A stretch of DNA of 64,000 bases from Hydrangea macrophylla (GCA_033977485.1 CM066998.1:55580274-55644273); one strand, 5' to 3'; numbered from the stretch's first letter, positions 44,980 to 56,724 are shown. A program made the numbers and translations. The notes: generated by a model not told the origin, from the letters alone.

Positions 44980-46600
44980 ATGCCTCCGAAGAAGGGTAAG
45001 AACACCACTGCTCCAACAAGACCGGCGAACTCACAAGTCGGGCGACCAGCCGCTTCTATGACCTCTGAGTAGGTCACTGAGGCTCTCGCACAATTCTTGG
45101 AAGGCCAGCAACAAACTCAGCAGTAGATCAAAGCACTGCTGGCCTGATACGACAAGCCATCTTAAGTCAGTGATCAGCCTGGGAAGAGCACACACAACAC
45201 TGAGCCCGTACAGGTTCGAAGGCGTGCCTACACCAATCCAATATCCCCACTGTCGTTTGAGCGGCTCGGGAACGATGAGCATAGCAGGGCTCCCGAATGG
45301 AGCCGGTTATATGCCCAGGCCACCAATCACCGAACAGGGGACGCCCGGGAAATCATCAACAGCAGACGCGCTGCCATGGGGGAAGGACAAAGGCAAACCA
45401 CCATGGATTCGGTCGGAGATCCCCCGGCCAGGGGCCGCCGGGATCTCAGGCACACAATTACCCAGAGCCAGAGCTGGGTTTTATCCCAAGGACCATGCAC
45501 TTTGAGGAAGAAACCTCCTCATCTGACCCAGCACACCACTCAGATATAGAAAATAAGACCGGTCAAAAGGACATCAAGGCCCAGATTGAGGATCTGCAGA
45601 AGCAAATCGAGCAGCTGAGCCGCAAGCCGCGCCATGATCACTCCAACACTAAGACCGAGTCTCCCTTTATCGTCCGGGTCACAGGGTTCCCCATTCTGCA
45701 GAAATTCAAATCACCACATCTTGACTCCTACGACGGTTCGGGAAGCCCGATGGACCATGTCCAGTCTTATAAGGCCCAGATAGTGTTGGTCACTACCATT
45801 GACGAACTACTATGTCTAGCCTTTCCAAGCACCCTCAAAGGGCTAGCCATACAGTGGTTCCATGCTCTTAAACCCCGAACGGTCGATGACTTCAAGACGT
45901 TTAGCAAACTCTTCATCAGCCTGGTTGTGGCAATGTAGGACCGATCACAACCAGATACCCAGCTGCTGACCATCAAGCGGCTCAAGGGGGAATCCCTAAA
46001 AGATTACATCAATCGTTTTAATTAGCAGAGGCTCCAAATCTACTACCTAGATAAAATAGATGCTATTATGGCCTTCTAAGTTGCACGTCGTTCCATCGCG
46101 ACTGACCGTCAACCCTAGTGAAACTCTCGGAGAGGGTCAGGAAGTATATCGATACAGAGGAATTCTTCAAGGCCAAGCGCACCAGCTTCGCAGGAGATGC
46201 GTCCCCAGGATCTAAGCGCAAGCACGAGGCCTCCGAGAAGGGCCCGGAAAAGAAGCTGAAGTAGGATTAGCAGAGAGGTGGTCGAGATCAGGCCCCAATC
46301 ACCTTTACTCCAATTTCCCGACCTATCCACAAGGTCATGGCCGCTGCGGAGACCCAAAGGCTGCTCTAACAACCAACAAAGCTGAAAAGCCTGCCCGGGA
46401 AGAGAAATTGGGACAAATTCTACCGGTACCATAAAGACCATGACCACGACACGAAGGACTGTTTCATGCTTAAGATCGCCATCGAGAAGTTGAATGAACA
46501 GGGTCACCTCACCGAGTTTATCACAGCAAATAGGCAACCTCAGTAAGATGCCCGAGTGCCCGAGTTGCCACAACCCCTCGAGTAAATCAACGTGATCTCT
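44980..46600 (+). pseudogene. gag: gag of element D (Tat/Retand-like), broken
   Basis: Starts MPPKKGKNTTAPTRPANSQV at 44980, with several stops. The core frame (45297-45938) has DIKAQIEDLQKQIEQLSRKP, SPHLDSYDGSGSPMDHVQSY, FPSTLKGLAIQWFHALKP and LLTIKRLKGESLKDYINRFN after a TAG. Further on KFYRYHKDHDHDTKDCF, with LKIAIEKLNEQGHLTEF, is the characteristic zinc-binding tail. Most stops are TAG or TAA at positions where Gln or Trp would be usual. The large minus-strand open frame at 46115-46765 is a shadow. Confidence 0.82.
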
Positions 46601-46719
46601 GGAGGAACTTCGGGTGGAGGGATTCATAGTCGGCCAAGAAGAGGCATACCCAGGCATCCCGGTTGGATGTCGGGCACGTCCAATCCACCAACTCCCTACC
46701 GACTGATGTGCTGACCTTT

Positions 46720-47285
46720 TCGACCGAAGATGTAGAGGACCTGCACTGTCCTCATGATGATCCACTAATGGTGATGCTCTCTATAGCAAATTATGTGGTT
46801 TAAAGGGTGTTAGTAGACACGGTCAACTCCTCTGACATTCTATTTATTCCAGCGTTCGACCAGTTTGGAATATCAAGGGATCGGCTCCGGCCTATAGCCA
46901 CTTCCCTGGTAGGTTTTAATGTATCAAGCACCCAACAGCTCAGGACAATCAAGCAAACTTCATAGTGGTAGAGGCCCCATCAGCCTACAATGTCATCTTG
47001 GGGAGACCAACGCTCAATAAGGCCAGGGCAGTTGTGTCAACGTATAATCTGGTGGTCAAGTTTCTGGCCCCTAACGGTCCTGGGAGTCCACGAGGGAATC
47101 AAGCAACTGCCCAGAGCTATTACGTTAGCTCTTTATGCCGAGAAGCCATTAGAGAAACATTGAGTGTCCAGGAGATGGATCTGAGGGACAAAAGTGATGG
47201 AATAGGCCCCGCGGAAGAACTAGAGCGAGCAGTGCTAGACCCTCTATATCCTGATCGGTTCGTCAGCATCGGGACCAATTTGTAA
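46720..47285 (+). pseudogene. pro: Protease of element D, active site altered
   Basis: MVMLSIANYVV, a stop, then RVLVDTVNSSDILFI: the DTG active-site Gly is Val. It continues FDQFGISRDRLRPI and, after a frame change, EAPSAYNVILGRPTLNKARAV, STYNLVVKFLAPNG, ending with DRFVSIGTNL at 47285. Order and motifs fit the Tat-type protease between gag and RT. Confidence 0.78.
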
Positions 47286-47339
47286 CTGGGCCTCAAGAAG
47301 AAGTTGATCCAGTTCTTGCAACAGAGTCAGGACATCTTC

Positions 47340-48640
47340 GCTTAGAGTTATGAAGACATGCCTAGGATTGACCCCTGGGTCATATATCATCGACTCAGAC
47401 TCTCGACCGGTCAAGCAGAAAAGATGGGGCATGGCTCTAGAAAGATAAGCAGTAGTGCGTGAGGAGATTGAAAAGCTCTTAAAGGCGAACACCATTAGAG
47501 AGGTCCACTATCCCGACTGGTTGGTGAATGTCGTACTAGTCAAGAAAAGCAACAAAAAGTGGAAAATGTGTGTAGATTTCACCGATCTGAACAAGGCCTT
47601 CCCCAAGGATTGCTATCCAATGCCCAGGATAGACCTCCTTGTAGATTCAACAGCGGGCCATTTGCTCCTTTCGTTTATGGATGCCTATTCCGGGTATAAC
47701 CAGATCACCATGTATCCCGGGGACGAGGAGAATACCGCATTCATCATGGACCAAGGCACGTACTGCTATAAAGTGATGCCTTTTGGCCTTAAAAATGTCG
47801 GGGTAACGTATCAACGCCTAGTCAACAACATATTCAAAGATCTGATCAAAAGTTTAATAGAAGTATACGTTGATGATCTCTTGGTCAAAATCTGGGACGA
47901 GTTCAACCATCTCGAGCACCTGGCTAGGGCCTTCAGCATCTTGAGAAAGTTCAGGATGAGGTTGAACCCGGCCAAGTGCACATTTGGCGTCTCGTCTAGG
48001 AAGTTTCTAAGGTACCTAGTCAGTAGACGGGAAATTGAAGCAAACCCCGAGAAGATTCAAGCCATCATCAATATGCGATCACCGAGGTCAACCAAAGAAA
48101 CCTAGAGCCTAGCTGGATTGGTAGCCGCATTGAACAGATTCGTCTCCCGAGCTACCGACTGATGCCTACCATTTTTCAAGATCCTTCGTAAGGCCTTTTA
48201 GTGGTTAGAGCAGTGCGAGGAGGCCTTCCAGGAACTCAAGAAGTACCTGGCGTCACCCTCTGTGCTCTCAACACTAGTACCTGGGGAGGAATTATTCTTG
48301 TATTTGACGGTATTGCTCTCTGCGATAAGCTCAGCGCATATTAGAGAAGAGCACATGATATAATTCCCAGTTTATTATACCAATCGGCGCTCCAGGGCGC
48401 CGAAAGCAGATACTCCCACATCGAGAAGCTTGCCTTCGCCCTCATTACTTTCGTTCGGAGACTTCACCCATACTTCGAGGCCCACGTCATTGTGGTTCTT
48501 ATAAATCAGCCACTCCGCTAAATCTTAAACAGGCCCGAGACATTCGGAAGGCTCGTTAAATGAGCACTAGAGCTAGAAAAGTTTGAGGTTGTTTATCGAC
48601 CCCGAACGGCTATCAAAGGACAAACCATGGAAGATTTCCT
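47340..48640 (+). pseudogene. pol: Reverse transcriptase and RNase H of element D
   Basis: A clean frame 47455-48105 contains REVHYPDWLVNVVLVKKSNK, KMCVDFTDLNKAFPKDCYP, SFMDAYSGYNQITMYPGDE, YKVMPFGLKNVGVTYQRLVN and EVYVDDLLVK (catalytic YVDD). After a TAG: SLAGLVAALNRFVSRATD, FFKILRKAF, QCEEAFQELKKYLASPSVLS. The RNase H region (about 48270-48640) is frameshifted but recognisable. Confidence 0.83.
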
Positions 48641-48699
48641 AGTGGAGTTTACATACCCAGAAGAGGCACTCAAAGAGCTTGACCCGCCGATCCTATGGT

Positions 48700-49170
48700 T
48701 CGATTTATACCCAACACCCCGACCTGGGTACTATATGTTGATGAATCATCCAACAAGCAAGACAGTGGGGTAGGGATCATCCTGACCACACCTGACGGGA
48801 TCCAGTTAGAGTATGCATTATGATTTGGGTTTCGGGCCTCTAACATGAGGCCGAGTACGAGGCCCTACTGGTTGATTACAGTTGGCTACCTCGATGGGTG
48901 CGCAGCAAGTCCAGGTGTATAGTGACTCCCAACTCATAGTCAATCAAGTTACCCAGGAGTATGAAGCTCAGGAAGACAACATGATAACTTACTTGGCCCT
49001 TGTTTGAACAGTCTCAAAGACACTCGAGGGCTTCTCCATCACACAGATCCTAAGGGAAGATAATACGAGAGCCGATTGATTAGCCCACCTGGCCTCATCC
49101 TTCGAGTCAAACTTGCTCGGGATAAGGATAGAATACTTACCCGAGCCAAGTGTGGTGAACTTGGAAGGCA
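48700..49170 (+). pseudogene. Second RNase H (aRH-type) of element D, degenerate
   Basis: WVLYVDESSNKQDSGVGIIL and DGIQLEYAL give an RNase H start. The downstream half survives in shifted frames (VQVYSDSQLIVNQVTQEYEA region, about 48905-48965; IEYLPEPSVVNLEGIEVK, about 49125-49180). A second RNase H between RT and integrase is typical of Tat-lineage elements. Confidence 0.65.
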
Positions 49171-49205
49171 TAGAGGTCAAACCAGTTGCCTTGGGCCCTA
49201 GCTAG

Positions 49206-49740
49206 ATGGATTCGATCACAACTTTTCTCACAACTGGTACTTTACCGGACCAGAAGGTAAAAGCCCATCGGGTAAAGTGTCGGGCGGCGAGGTACCACCT
49301 TGTTGATGGTGTCTTCTACAAAAAGGGGTTCTCTATCCCGTATCTCCGTTGTGTACACCCTATACAGGTCCAAGCAATATTGCATGAAATCCATGAAGGT
49401 GTGTGTGGAAGCCATATAGGAGGTTTGGCACTCTCCCGAAAAGCCCTGCTACAAGACTGTTATTGGCCAATAATGGCCCAGGATTCACAGGAATATGTCA
49501 AATAATGCGACAAATGCCAAAGATACTCCCCCATGATCAACCGCCCGGGAGAGCCCCAGGCACCAGTACTTAGCCCCTGACTGTTCTCTCAGTGGGGCAT
49601 CTATATTATTGGTCCCCTCCCGATGGGGAAAGGACAAGTCAAGTTTGTTGTCATTGCCGTGGACTATTTTAGTAAGTGGGCAGAAGCCGAGCCTTTGGTG
49701 ACAATCATTGAGAAGAAGATGGAAACCTTCCTCATCTTTT
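49206..49740 (+). pseudogene. Integrase N-terminal half of element D
   Basis: The HHCC zinc finger is visible: HEIHEGVCGSHIGG, DCYWPIM, then a TAA, CDKCQRYSPM. The core begins QWGIYIIGPLPMGKGQVKFV and VVIAVDYFSKWAEAEPL. The first catalytic Asp, usually in the position of the Tyr in GIYIIGP (about 49602-49604), is replaced. The frame breaks at about 49740 where element E begins, and the rest of the integrase is not found in the window. Confidence 0.8.
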
Positions 49741-49993
49741 TATTAGGGTTACCACAAACCCTAGCCTTTTGGGAAGCATTCAAAGAGACATATAAATGAA
49801 GACTTGCTAGGAGAAAGCTGCTAGACATTCAAAGAGAAGACTTTCATATTTGGGTTCAAGACTAGAAAGGTATTTTCTCTCTTTTACGCATCAATCAATT
49901 CAATAAGAAGTAGATCTCAAATATAGTGACAAACTTTTGAACTTTATCTTCCGATGCATGAAAATTTAAGCTTTTGAAACCTAAATTCCAACA
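49741..49993 (+). repeat. LTR end of copia element E (5' part missing)
   Basis: Ends AAATTCCAACA just before a PBS-like sequence. A TATA-like acatataaatga lies near 49787. The expected start TGTTGGAATTT is not at 49741, so the LTR is 5' truncated or its start is diverged. Confidence 0.5.
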
Positions 49994-51550
49994 ATTAGTG
50001 TTAGAGCCAGTATTTGAATCTAATGATGCGATTTAGAACCCTAGTTTTGATTTATATGTTGTTTTTAGTAATTTTCTGAAACTACATTGACACAGATTTG
50101 TTTCTATAGCAGTTTCGTAGTAGGAAACAAATCTGTCTAAAATTGGACAGAAAAGGAGGTTCAATTGATTGGATGGGACCAATTGATTGGAAGGTTTTTC
50201 TCTGCCATGTGTTCTCATAGTGTTATATGTTTGAAAAATATTTGTACTTAACGTTTTAAACTATTCTGGAAAATTTTAATCTATTTCTGACTTTTTTGTT
50301 CTAATCGATTGGATGGGGTTCAATCAGTTGACATGGGTTCAATCGATTGGATAGGGATAGAGAACACAATATGCTATTTTTAAAGGACTAATTACTTCAT
50401 GAAGTGTTTATGAAAAATGTGAATTGGTTAGGGGTTCCAATAGTTATACTATGTTGCTATTTGCACTGATATGTGTAGTTGATCTCTTTTTAGGAGTGCC
50501 TTATCTCTCATGGAAATGTACGATTTCATGTTTTTAATTTTTATTTAAAGTTTTGGTTTTATCAATGCAATGTAAAGGGCATTGTGACTTCAATCCTGCG
50601 AATATGAAAGTCACAATGGTTTCCCTAGCCTTTGTTTTATTCTTTTCTTAGATCAATTGTAAACCTCGAAAGAGGTATAGGAAATTGATGTAATAAATAT
50701 AATAGGAGTTTTTTATGAAGATGAAGATGAAGTCCAATCACCATGAAGATGGAGCTTGGAGCAAAACCAAGAAGATGGATCTATATAAGATAGAACCATG
50801 AGAGATAAACCACAAATATGTGTCTTGTCTTATTTTATTTTACGGTTTTGGGGTGCTTGTTTATTATATGATTGATATATTGCTTGCATGGTTAATGAAA
50901 ATTAACTGTTTTTAAAATAAAATGAAAACCCCATTTTGACACATTAGTCAATATTAGATATTTATGAGTAATGTGGAAAAGCAATTTTGAAATTCAAAAT
51001 CCTTATGTTTCAAAAATCTAGTGAGGGAGGGATTTATATTTTTATATAACTCCCACGATCTTCTATTAACAAATTCATTGTAAGATGAAAGCAATACTCC
51101 GTGTCATTCATTTATGGATGATCATTCCATCAGAGGGTATCACATTCATTGGTTACTAGATATAAATTTCCTTTGCATAGAATCAATGAGACGTGTTTTA
51201 GAGGGTGACTGACACTTGAAGGCACTACTTGAGGCAGTTGCCATTGGACTCTAGTCAATGATGAACACTAGCTAAGCTATGGATAAGGGACTTCACTCGG
51301 AGCATTATCCAAAAACTTAGAGACCAAATTGTTAGGAGCCATAACTTGTTTTGCAAGAATTGCATAGCGAATAAGTTATGATGGGATTCCCAATCAACAG
51401 ATAAAATGACAACGTTCATCGTTTTATTATTTTCATATTCTGACGACTTTATTTATAAAATAAAAGTTTTAAAGGATTCTTCTATTTTATATATTGTCAA
51501 ATCTTTGATATCCATATTTATATTTGTCTTATTTATTTTTTAGATTAAAT
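49994..51550 (+). other. Leader of copia element E
   Basis: The primer-like attagtgttagagcc is at 49994-50008. About 1.5 kb without supported coding follows. It includes a palindrome cluster at 50160-50352. Confidence 0.55.
50160..50352. repeat. CAATCGATTG-type cluster in copia leader
   Basis: Five sites: tcaattgattgg, ccaattgattgg, ctaatcgattgg, tcaatcagttg, tcaatcgattgg. Same core as in element A though the element is copia rather than gypsy. Confidence 0.75.
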
Positions 51551-52380
51551 ATGTCTGCATTTAGTACCTTGCCACAATTCTCACTCAGAATAAGCCAATT
51601 GGAAGTGATTTCACTGAATGGAAAAGAAACCTATACATTATCTTAACTGTAGAAGATCACATATATGTTTATACCGAACCCTATCCTGAGGAGCCGACTA
51701 CTAATGCTGCGACAGTTGCTTAACAAACCTATGACAAGTGAAAGAAGTCGAATGGAATTCCTCATTGCTATATGCTTGCCTCTATGGCTGGTGTGTTGCA
51801 ACATCAATTCCAAACAAACAATTCTATTAGTGCTACCATGACTAGCCTCAAAAAAATGTTTTGGAATCTGCTAAGCAGATCGCCATACAACAGATCATAA
51901 GTGTTAAAATGCTGGAAGGAACTCCAGTTAGAGAGCATGTTTGAAAAATGATAGCACTTTTAAATGAACTCGAGACTCTAGGTGCCAACATTGATGCACA
52001 GACTCAGGTTAATATGATCCTCAACTCCTTGTCTTCATCATTTGCTCAATTCAAACATAATTATAACATAAACCAAATGGATTTTTCCATGAGCAAATTG
52101 ATAAGCTCTATATAGGTAGCTGAGGGGGTGATCAAACATAGGGGCAACGTTCTAAACATTAAGAGGGCTTCTTCTTCCGGATCTTCCCAAAAGGGTAAGA
52201 AAGGAAAGAAAAGAAGTCGGGCGCTAAGGGTCCAAGGTTGGATCTATCCCAAAGATTAGGAATTCAAAGGCTAAAGAAAAGGGTAAGTCATGTAGAAAGG
52301 GCAAAGGAAAATGTTTCGAATACGAGGAACCAGGCCACTGGAAAACGAACTGTCCAGAATACTTAGCTACCAAAGTTGCA
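51551..52380 (+). pseudogene. gag: gag of copia element E, broken
   Basis: ATG at 51551. After an early frameshift: SDFTEWKRNLYIILTVEDHI, YTEPYPEEP, a TAA, then CYMLASMAGVLQHQFQ, typical of copia gag (UBN2 family). Near 52312-52356 the zinc knuckle reads CFEYEEPGHWKTNC, with the second Cys replaced by Tyr. At least one frameshift and several stops. Confidence 0.75.
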
Positions 52381-52598
52381 AGTATGATTGAATCACAAGT
52401 TATTGAAGTAAGTTTTACGAAAGATACTTCAAATACTTTGTGCATTGATTTTGGTACGACTAACCATGTTTGCAATTCATTGCAGGGGTTCAAATCAACC
52501 AGGAGGTGCAGTGATAGGGAGATCAAGCTGACTTTAGGCTTTATGCAACTATTTTAGCGGTTATAGTAGGAGTTGTAGTTTTAGAATTCCAGAATAAA
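52381..52598 (+). pseudogene. Protease remnant of copia element E
   Basis: CIDFGTTNHVCNSLQGFK at about 52441-52500: the usual D-S-G-A-T-N-H active-site block has Phe in place of Ser and Thr in place of Ala. It is followed by stops. Confidence 0.65.
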
Positions 52599-53830
52599 AT
52601 GTCTTCAGTTTTTCCAGATGTACTTTACGTTCCAAGTATGAGACGTAATTTAATTTCAATTTTAAAATTATCAAATAATGCCTATTATGTTTCTTTTGGA
52701 GGTAAAGTGGTTATTAAAAGAAATAGTTATTTTATATGTTCTAGTATGAAATTAAATTACTTGTATGTGATTGCTCCCATTATTTCTAAAGAACCTAACA
52801 TGGAACTTAATAATTCAATGGTTAATTTACCATCTAAAAGAAAGGAACTTTCTTCTAATCCAACAAGATTTTGGCATATGAGGCTAGGTCATCTCAATCT
52901 AAATAGGGTTAACAAAATGATTAAAGATGGGATCTTTGACACTTTGGTTCTTGAACCAATGCCGATGTGAATCTTGTACAGAAGGGAAAATGACCAAAAG
53001 GTCCTTTCCCGCAAAGGGCTATAGCTCAAATGACTTGTTGGAATTAGTACATACTGATGTATGTGGACCAATAAACATTAGAGCACTAGTATTTCATCAC
53101 ATTTACTAATGAACACTCTAGATATGGTTATACTTATCTTATTCAACAAAAGTCTGAAGCTTTTGAAAAGTTCAAAGAGTTTCGGGTCGAGGTGGAAAAG
53201 CAATTGGATAAACACATCAAAGTCATTCGATCAGATCGAGGTGGCGAATGTCTCTCTTATGAGTTTATTGATCATCTAGTACAGGATGGAGTCTTGTCAC
53301 AGTTGATTGCACCGGGTACGTCTCGGCAGAACAGTGTGGCAGAGAGAAGGAGCTGGACTCTTTTACACATGACTAGGTCGATGATGAGTTATCTAGAGTT
53401 GCCATTATTCCTTTGGGGATACTCTTTGGAAACCGCATCGTACGTACTAAATCATGTTCCAAGCAAATATGTCCCTAAGACTCCTCAGGAGTTGTGGAGT
53501 GGGCGCAAGCCCACTTTGCAACATTTTTGTATATGGAGGTGTCCTACACATGTGCTGAAGGGAAAGATAAGAAAGTTCGAGACACGATCCGAAGTATGCT
53601 ACATCATAGGTTATCCAAAGGACACCTATGGATGGTATTTTTATAATCTGAGAGAACAGAAGATGTTCATTATCACGAAAATAGTTTTCTTGAAAGATTA
53701 TTATATCATAAACCATCAACCCAGAGAAAGAATAGTTTTGGAGGAAGTAACGAGAAAGCCCTCTAATTCCTCAACAGTTATATATTGTCAATCAAGAACA
53801 AGAAAATACTACATCTTCACATATTTTTGA
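52599..53830 (+). pseudogene. Integrase of copia element E, broken
   Basis: LYVPSMRRNLISILKLSNNA and RFWHMRLGHLNLNRVNKM (HHCC start) in one frame, then CESCTEGKMTKRSFPAKGYS and LLELVHTDVCGPIN in another, then from 53192 EKQLDKHIKVIRSDRGGECL, APGTSRQNSVAERRSWTLL, LELPLFLWGYSLETASYVLN, PKTPQELWSGRKPTL. The Asp residues of HTDVCGP and RSDRGGE and the Glu of VAER are kept. It is split by frameshifts near 52970 and 53100-53190. Confidence 0.85.
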
Positions 53831-54118
53831 ACTGACACCTTATCGTAGTGGGAGGATAGTCAGCCAGCCTGACAGATACATGTTCTTAGGAGAAGTTTTT
53901 GAAGTTGTCTTCGTGGACTTTGAATCTAATCCTTCCACATATGAGAAGGCAATGGACGATGTTGATTCGGGTCAATGGGTTAAAGCAATGAAGGCTGAGA
54001 TAGAGTTTATGGACTCTAATTAGGTATAGAAATTTGTAGATATGCCAGCTAATATTAAACCCATTGGTTGTAATCATATGGATGTTAGACACCTATAAAG
54101 CTAGGCGTGTAGCGAAAT
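53831..54118 (+). pseudogene. N-terminal RT fragment of copia element E
   Basis: DRYMFLGEVFEVV, then DSGQWVKAMKAEIEFMDSN, two stops, FVDMPANIKPIGCNHMDV and, after a small deletion, DTYKARRVAK. These match the first part of copia RT. The element ends here, before the catalytic YVDD box. Confidence 0.7.
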
Positions 54119-54260
54119 AGTTCTTGTGAGATGCATAGAAGGTGAAAAAAGAGATTGATGGTACAAGAATTTCAACCTTGAGAAGACACAGAAGATGGTG
54201 AAGTTGTGGATTGCAGCTCAATAAGGTGAAGATTTGAGAAATTGAGCCCATTGTGAAGTT

Positions 54261-54850
54261 TGTTGGAAATTGAGAAAAATTTCTCAATACTGGAATGTTG
54301 CTCGAGTGAACCCCAATCAAGCTAGCTACTCGGGCGAGGTTGTGTGCATTTGGAGACTTGCTAGGTTGACCGTCTGAGCAAACACATTGTTATGTGCGAG
54401 AATTGGAGTTTTCTAACCTGAATTAGAGAGTCGATTGTGATAGTTTCCAAAATTGATTGGTTTTCTAATGGTGAAAGCTTTCCTAATTATGTAGGAATAC
54501 TTGCAAGGGAAGTTTCTTAGTAGACAAGTATTACCATATGTGGGTAATTTAATCTTAACTAGGATTTGGAAAGGTAGCCTATATAAATAGGAGCTATAGT
54601 GAAGAAGAAGAGCATCTTGAACGGGGTGATGGGGAAGATGTGTGTAGAGAGTGCAAGGGAGTGCATTCATGGTGGATGTGGGATTGTAAGCATTTAATGT
54701 CCAATAAAGCAGGATTGGAAGCCTTTAATGTCCAACCCTTGAGTGATGAGTAAGAGGCAGGATTGTAAGCCTTTATTCTAAAAATAAGTTAGAATATAAA
54801 TGTTCAACAATTTGTGAGAGTATGGCTTGAGTAATCATTGATAAATCTAT
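54261..54850 (+). repeat. Copia-type LTR fragment
   Basis: Begins TGTTGGAAATTGAG after tgtgaagtt. A TATA box TATATAAATA is at 54580-54589. A phrase aggattgtaagcctttaatg recurs three times at about 54682-54775. The end is not clear. The start complements the LTR end of element E (AAATTCCAACA), but the sequences do not otherwise look alike. Confidence 0.45.
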
Positions 54851-54859
54851 AAAAGATGA

Positions 54860-55121
54860 CACTACACCAAAGAGCTAAAATTCGAACAGACACATTCTAA
54901 GATTTCTAACGGAAATTTACTGTTACCAATCTGTAACGGTAAATTTTTGTTAGAAATCGTAAATGCATGTTAGTATTTTATGCGTATTTGCTTACCGATT
55001 TTTGTAACGGAAAAAGAAAAATTAGTAACGGAAAAATTTCGCTACAACTTTTAACCAAAATTTAAATTTAATATAGAAAAGAAAAAGAAAAAAAAGAAAA
55101 AGCAGAGAAGAGATGTACGGG
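54860..55121 (+). mobile_element. CACTA-like transposon terminus (5' side)
   Basis: CACTACACCAAAGAGC at 54860, then subterminal repeats of taacggaaa in both orientations (about 54906-55040: ctaacggaaa, ctgtaacggt, tgtaacggaaa, agtaacggaaa). Both are features of En/Spm-type elements. The hAT element at 55122 interrupts it. No convincing right end was found. Confidence 0.45.
55114..55121. repeat. Imperfect 8-bp target duplication of hAT 1
   Basis: tgtacggg here and cgtgcggg at 59643-59650 match at six of eight positions, both differences being transitions. hAT elements duplicate 8 bp. Confidence 0.55.
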
Positions 55122-55310
55122 TAGGGGTGGGCAAAAACCGAATTGAACCGCTGAACCGACCGCAAACCGACCGAACCGATGTATAATAGTCGGTTTATTG
55201 TCGGTCTGCGGTCGGTTTTGGTTGAACTTTTATGAATTTTTCGGTTTCACGGTCGGTTCTCGGTTTGCATAGTTGTAAAACCGATGTAACCGAACCGACC
55301 GATACTTTGC
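55122..55310. repeat. Left subterminal repeat array of hAT 1
   Basis: Many accgaaccgac / gtcggtt words in both orientations fill the first 190 bp. Such motifs near hAT ends usually bind the transposase. The right end has the matching array. Confidence 0.75.
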
Positions 55311-56724
55311 ATAGCAGTGTACTTTTAATATATTATATTGTATAAGATATATATACATCCCTCCAGCTGCCTCCCAACGTTTTTCTCTGGTTCTCTGCTC
55401 TCTCTCTCTCTCTCTCTAGTCCTCCCTAATCGTCCATCTTCCTCCACCATTGACACCCATCAATCACCATCGGTGCACCTCTGAGTCTCTGACCTCTCTT
55501 CCTCACTTTCCCTTTCACTCTCTCAGTCTCAGATCTGAGATCGCACAGTTCATACGGATTACGGACATCGGGACATACGGTATGTTTCTTAGTTTCTCTT
55601 CTTTCTCTCTTTCTCTTTCCCTTTCACTCTCTCATGACAATCAATGAGATTTAAGCAAAGAAACTATTAATTAGTGATGACTGATGATGATGATCGTTTT
55701 TTAATGGTGTACATTATTAAGAATTTAAGAGTTCTCAGATTTGTATATAAGTTATTGTATGCCAAAAATTTTTTGTTTCTAAATATATTTCAAAGATGAA
55801 AGATAACACAAAGAAAAAACAGTAGGAAAATTATTTCCCTTATTCTTATCCTTTCTTTTCCTTTTTCAATAATGGGTTGCCTCTTCACATCTATTATTTT
55901 ATTTATAGGCTTCAACACGTAGTGGGGTTTGCGAGAATGCCCGGTCACTTGCCAACATGAGGAATATGGAAAACAATCAAAAACAGATCTCCATGGCCAT
56001 GATGTAAATAGCCTATATATAAAAGTTTGTGTATTTATATATCCATTTGGTATATTACAATTATAATAGCAATTGGTGATATGACCTGTGTTCTATTAGA
56101 TCCATTAGCCTATTTAGCTCATTAGAATTTGGACAACATAGATAATAATATACAGAAATAGTGCTCATCGGTGAAAATAGTCTATTATAACAATGAAATC
56201 AAACATCCAATTGACGAACTACAATCACACCTTCAACATAGAAGTGACTTCTATTTCAATTAAACCTTCAATTAAGGAATCAATATTGAGCTCTTATCTT
56301 TCCAAGCAAAATCTAGTAAAAGGCCAGCCTATATACCCATCATATATATATAAATAATAGTCTATTATAACAATGATTGTTATTTTTTTTTTTGCCTCAT
56401 GTATTTGTTTATGTTGTGATTGTTTTTTTTGCCTCATTTTTTACCCTAGAAAATCAAGTTGTTAATGGTGTAAATTTATTTATTTATTTTTTTTAAGAGT
56501 TCTATGATTTTTTTTTTTTTTGCCTCATCATGTCAACATTAATTCTTTTTTTTTTTTTTGCCTCGTGTAACCATGTCAACAGTAATGCTTTACTTGCTTA
56601 GAGAATCAAGTTGTTACTTAACTTACTTTCATTTGAAGTTTCAAACAAAATGTCACTGTAGTCGATCTTTCAATTTGATAAAATTATTGTTCTTTGTTAT
56701 TGTTGATGTTGTTGTACAGGTGCA

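Noticed and set aside
46115..46765. 216-codon minus-strand frame
   Set aside because: Shadow of the gag pseudogene of element D, whose plus-strand motifs are clear.
54261..54850. This LTR as the 3' partner of copia element E
   Set aside because: The termini are complementary in type, but the bodies do not look alike and the 5' LTR of E is too short to compare.
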